DNA from: Gemmatimonadota bacterium
GTDB taxonomy: Bacteria; Gemmatimonadota; Gemmatimonadetes; Gemmatimonadales; GWC2-71-9
Length of the DNA stretch: 64,000 nucleotides
Direction: 5' to 3'
Assembly: GCA_016874005.1 (NCBI GenBank)
Contig: VGVQ01000004.1
Span: 1-64,000, forward strand
Of this stretch, positions 61,449 through 64,000 are shown in pieces. The position numbers were made by a program, and so were the translations under genes. Numbering within the stretch: the first letter of the stretch is position 1; the number at the start of each line of letters is the position of its first letter. The notes under the pieces are model-generated. The model searched no databases. It was not told the origin of the DNA and saw nothing but the letters and a program-made list of their open reading frames with translations.

Positions 61449-63389
61449 TCAGGGCTTCGGCAGCCCGAGGGTGGGGTTCCGGGTGAAAAACCCGTTGGGC
61501 CGGATCTCGAATTTGTGCCAGGCCACCGGCATGACCGGCCAGTCCTCGACTCGGGGGACATGGTGGAACCCGACGGTGACCCAGGCCACGACGTCGGTGT
61601 TCTCGATCGGTCGGTTGGCCGCGGTCCACGCCGGCAGCCCGGCGCCCACCGGCGAGAGGGTCGGGTAGTCGCCAGCGGCGAAGAGTTCCTCCGGACGATA
61701 GGGTGTCACCCACATCATGTGGTTGATGAAGCTGGCCCGCTTCACCATCCAGTCGTCCGGTGTCATCAAGGACATGGCGCCGTGGTCGACGGCGATCTGG
61801 TAGGCCACCGGGTCGCCCCCGACACCCTTGATGGCGGGATTGACGAAGCGCCATAGCTGTGGTTCGGCCATCGTGCTCATGACCTGGCCGTCCCTCTCGA
61901 CCCGAGCTACGCTCCCTTCGGCGCGCCAGACGCTCCGCCTCGGATTGGCGGCGGGCAGTCGCTCGGTTTTGATCCGCTCCACCACCAGGCTGTTGTTCGC
62001 CCCATCGACGTCGAGGTCGATCCGGAACGACATGAAGTGACTGTGGTTGATGGCGACCCGATTGGCCGACACGTAGCGGCCGTAGCGGTCGTGGGTGCCC
62101 CGCCCGTCGTTCGGGGCGGCGGCCTTGACCTGCATGATCCCGGTGGCACCGACGTCAACGCGAATCCCGCCGTCCTGGCCGAAGACCCAGTCGAAGAGAT
62201 AGTCGTAATTTCCGGCGTGGGTGACCATCCGCACCACCAGATCGCGGCGGGGCCGGGAGTCGGCCACCCCGAACTGGAGGCCATGGCGCCAGACCGGGTC
62301 GCCGGCCGCGCGCTCGAAAAGGCAGATCACCCGGGGTTTCCGCCGCGGCTCGCCCTTCCAGCCCGCCACCAACCCATCGACCATGACGGCGTTGGCCGGG
62401 CAGTCCGACCCCGGTTCGAGCGAGCCCATGACGCCCTCGAAAATTCCCGGGAAGGTGGCCAGGTCGAAGTACGCGGTGTAGTTCCATCGCTCTTCCGGCG
62501 CCATGTAGGGAACGAACAGCTCCGACAGCGATCCCTGGTATATGACCGAGCGCTCCCGGCTGCCGTCGAGGAACTTGGCCTGCGAGATGATCAAACCCCG
62601 CCGCATGTCGGCCCGGATGCGGAACGACCACTGATCCCAGCGAACCTCACTGCCAACCAGCGAAAACGAAGGGCCCTGGGGCTGGCTCGGGATGAGCGGC
62701 TTGAGGGCTGGCCGATTGGCGCCGATTGCTTCGGTATCCCAGTCGCCGCGGTCGTCGCCGTACGGGGCCGCGCCGTGGTCGATGATTCTGATGACGCGGT
62801 TGGCGGTGAGGTCGATGACGCCGACCAAGTCGGTCATCGGAGGACCATAACCCGTTACGGCTCCCTGGATGTACCAACACTCGGCCCGGACCACTCGACG
62901 ATTCTGCTCCTCCGGCTGGCCCATGTAGGTCTGGGCGATCGGGAAACACGTCAGCAGCGACGGGTCGGTGAGTCCGCGACGACGCAGGCCGGCCTGGAAA
63001 TCCGGATGGGCCAGGAGCAACTGGTTCACTTGGGTCACCTCGTCGGGCGTGTGCATCCACTGCACCCCGGGGACCGGATCGAAACGGACCAGCCGCTTGC
63101 CGACCAGGTCGACGATCGCGTCGAAGGCCTTGTCGCCGTTGACGAGGTGAACTCGGGCCTCGCGGCGCATCGGCTGCCCCGGGCGCCAGGCGATGATTTC
63201 CGCCTTGGGCGGCTCGTTCAGTCCGAGGTAGGGGACCCGACTGGTGCTCTCCCACTTGCCGGCGGCGACCAGGACATCGCGAGCGATCCAGTGCTCGGCT
63301 CCGGACAGACCGTCGAGCGGATGGGTCGGCGCCTGGGCCGAGGCGATCGAGGCACCGGCCACGAATAGGAGCGAGAAGAAAAAGCGCAT
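61449..63389 (-). CDS. Copper amine oxidase family protein, exported
   Basis: 646 residues; ATG at 63389 gives a signal peptide (MRFFFSLLFVAGASIASA). It would oxidise primary amines to aldehydes, releasing ammonia and hydrogen peroxide. The topaquinone precursor tyrosine is in AGNYDYLFDW. The copper ligands are HSH in NHSHFMSFRID and the later His in VGFHHVPRVEDWPVMP. The catalytic base Asp is in TAYFDLATFPG. The GTG at 63398 is a second possible start. An amidase gene lies eight bases upstream on the same strand, so the two probably act in one nitrogen-scavenging route. Confidence 0.85.
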   Translation of the reverse strand: MRFFFSLLFVAGASIASAQAPTHPLDGLSGAEHWIARDVLVAAGKWESTSRVPYLGLNEPPKAEIIAWRPGQPMRREARVHLVNGDKAFDAIVDLVGKRLVRFDPVPGVQWMHTPDEVTQVNQLLLAHPDFQAGLRRRGLTDPSLLTCFPIAQTYMGQPEEQNRRVVRAECWYIQGAVTGYGPPMTDLVGVIDLTANRVIRIIDHGAAPYGDDRGDWDTEAIGANRPALKPLIPSQPQGPSFSLVGSEVRWDQWSFRIRADMRRGLIISQAKFLDGSRERSVIYQGSLSELFVPYMAPEERWNYTAYFDLATFPGIFEGVMGSLEPGSDCPANAVMVDGLVAGWKGEPRRKPRVICLFERAAGDPVWRHGLQFGVADSRPRRDLVVRMVTHAGNYDYLFDWVFGQDGGIRVDVGATGIMQVKAAAPNDGRGTHDRYGRYVSANRVAINHSHFMSFRIDLDVDGANNSLVVERIKTERLPAANPRRSVWRAEGSVARVERDGQVMSTMAEPQLWRFVNPAIKGVGGDPVAYQIAVDHGAMSLMTPDDWMVKRASFINHMMWVTPYRPEELFAAGDYPTLSPVGAGLPAWTAANRPIENTDVVAWVTVGFHHVPRVEDWPVMPVAWHKFEIRPNGFFTRNPTLGLPKP

Positions 63390-63397
63390 GGCGAATC

Positions 63398-64000
63398 TCA
63401 CAGGGTAGGTCGTTGATAGCCGCCGTGACCGGCTTCGATCAGTTTGGCGACCGCCAGCGCGACGTCCTCCCGGCCCGGGTGGGCGACGATCTGGACGCCA
63501 ATGGGAAGCCCGCCGGGCGCGGTCCCGGCCCGGACCACGGCCGCCGGCCAGCCGGTCATGTTGTAGGTGAAGGTGTAGCTGAACCCGGGGAAGGCCTCCG
63601 TGGCGCCGGCCTGCCCATGGGGGAGCGCCGGCACCGCGGCCACCGGGCAGAGGATGACGTCGTAGTCCCTGAAGAACCGGAGCATCCCGATTCGCCACTG
63701 ATCGAGGGCGTGGACCTGAGCCTCGACCTGCGTCGCGGTCGCCGCGGTGCCGGTGGTGAAGCCGCCGAGGGTCGTCTCGGTGGTGCCCGCCGCCTCGAGC
63801 AGCCGCCGGATGGCGGCGCCGCCATCCCAGAAATAGAGCGGTAGCCCCACGTCCATGGCCCGCTCCACGCCGTTAGGCCGAGCCTCGGAGACGACGGCTT
63901 TGGCGCTCTCGAGCGAGGCCGCGACGGCGGCCACCGTGCTCACGATCTCGGGGGTAGGCGTCGCGATGCCGTTGTCGGTGTGGTACGCCACCCGCAACCC
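63398..64000 (-). CDS. Amidase signature family protein, C-terminal part (5' end beyond the window)
   Basis: About 200 C-terminal residues; the frame is open to the window edge, so the Ser-Ser-Lys catalytic part is outside. The visible part fits the end of GatA/amidase-signature enzymes: RFFRDYDVILCPVAAVPALPHG, then FTYTFNYTG-type YTFTYNMTGWPAAVVRAG and GGLPIGVQIVAHPGREDVALAVAKLIE. It releases ammonia from amides. It is upstream of and probably co-transcribed with the amine oxidase gene. GTTAGGC at 63872 lies inside it, read as CCT-AAC (RPNGV). Confidence 0.85.
   Translation of the reverse strand, partial: GLRVAYHTDNGIATPTPEIVSTVAAVAASLESAKAVVSEARPNGVERAMDVGLPLYFWDGGAAIRRLLEAAGTTETTLGGFTTGTAATATQVEAQVHALDQWRIGMLRFFRDYDVILCPVAAVPALPHGQAGATEAFPGFSYTFTYNMTGWPAAVVRAGTAPGGLPIGVQIVAHPGREDVALAVAKLIEAGHGGYQRPTL

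Larger units (their letters stand above)
2058..63879. repeat. Dispersed heptamer GTTAGGC, mostly as octamer CGTTAGGC (about 32 copies)
   Basis: By eye I find GTTAGGC on the plus strand at 2059, 3371, 3888, 5347, 6520, 14023, 19090, 19407, 21090, 21982, 30407, 36231, 40196, 42869, 44257, 45539, 52725, 55458, 57090 and 63872. The reverse GCCTAAC occurs at 7349, 9831, 11888, 14394, 30764, 40460, 49313, 53709, 59241, 59493, 60412 and 61430. About 24 of the 32 extend to CGTTAGGC. Inside genes the motif is read as TTA-GGC (Leu-Gly), CCT-AAC (Pro-Asn) or CTA-ACG (Leu-Thr), so all reading frames are used. At 40460, 42869, 44257 and 61430 it supplies stop codons. The function is unknown. Confidence 0.7.

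Noticed and set aside
2058-63879. All GTTAGGC sites as integron recombination sites
   Set aside because: The core matches GTTRRRY, but nearly all copies lie inside conserved genes with no palindromic attC partner; only 3785-3894 has attC-like structure.
1-64000. CRISPR arrays, tRNA or rRNA genes
   Set aside because: I saw no regularly spaced direct repeats, no tRNA cloverleaf with a T-loop GTTCRA pattern in context, and no rRNA conserved blocks.

Overview
The window is a high-GC bacterial chromosome segment with densely packed genes. It carries secreted or lipoprotein serine hydrolases, S9 peptidases, choice-of-anchor-B/LVIVD beta-propeller proteins, a TonB-dependent receptor and a NrfHA nitrite reductase. 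This points to a Gram-negative, probably aerobic or facultative soil- or water-type heterotroph. The gene mix resembles Gemmatimonadota, but that placement is inference: there is no rRNA or other phylogenetic marker here. I saw no tRNA, rRNA or CRISPR array.

Layout. 1-600: the end of an insertion sequence (transposase start on the minus strand) has cut off the 5' end of a DHFR-family reductase gene. 848-6871: two large secreted LVIVD proteins flank a lower-GC island (3290-4880) of small accessory genes; the island includes an integron-cassette-like unit with an attC-like site. 6875-16263: three serine hydrolases, a DUF4375 protein, a lipoprotein alpha/beta hydrolase, a P-loop kinase/dCMP deaminase fusion, a GT39 glycosyltransferase and a small membrane protein. 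16300-25263: proline dehydrogenase, a rhomboid protease, then deoC with a two-domain ALDH16-like dehydrogenase (deoxyribose breakdown), gamma-glutamyltransferase and an S9 peptidase. 25298-33744: a PAF-acetylhydrolase-like enzyme, a TonB receptor behind a TPP riboswitch (probable thiamine uptake), a large alpha/beta hydrolase, dihydroorotase, a quinone oxidoreductase and an SDR. 33748-39507 (minus strand): an SPFH/stomatin protein, a 59-residue ribbon-helix-helix regulator, a hydrolase, an NHL beta-propeller and a PQQ-type beta-propeller. A perfect hairpin covers the Shine-Dalgarno of the NHL gene. 39537-44177: an ABC exporter, decayed gene remnants, homoserine dehydrogenase and a HupE/UreJ-like membrane protein. 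44258-53082: an R2lox-type oxidase, two serine hydrolases, an M55 D-aminopeptidase, a D-aminoacylase, an M19 dipeptidase and a POT peptide transporter. Together these look like a scavenging route for D-amino-acid-containing peptides. 53114-64000: an SRPBCC protein, DUF885, NrfHA with a deleted outer-membrane gene in front of it, an S9 peptidase plus a small decayed copy, a CBS fragment, an HDOD protein, a copper amine oxidase and the C-terminal part of an amidase.

The most unusual signal at window scale is an 8-base sequence, CGTTAGGC, with core GTTAGGC. It recurs about every 2 kb on both strands, inside genes and at stop codons. It occurs in three different reading frames and forces otherwise rare TTA, CTA and CCT codons, so it looks like a DNA-level motif and not a protein-level one.
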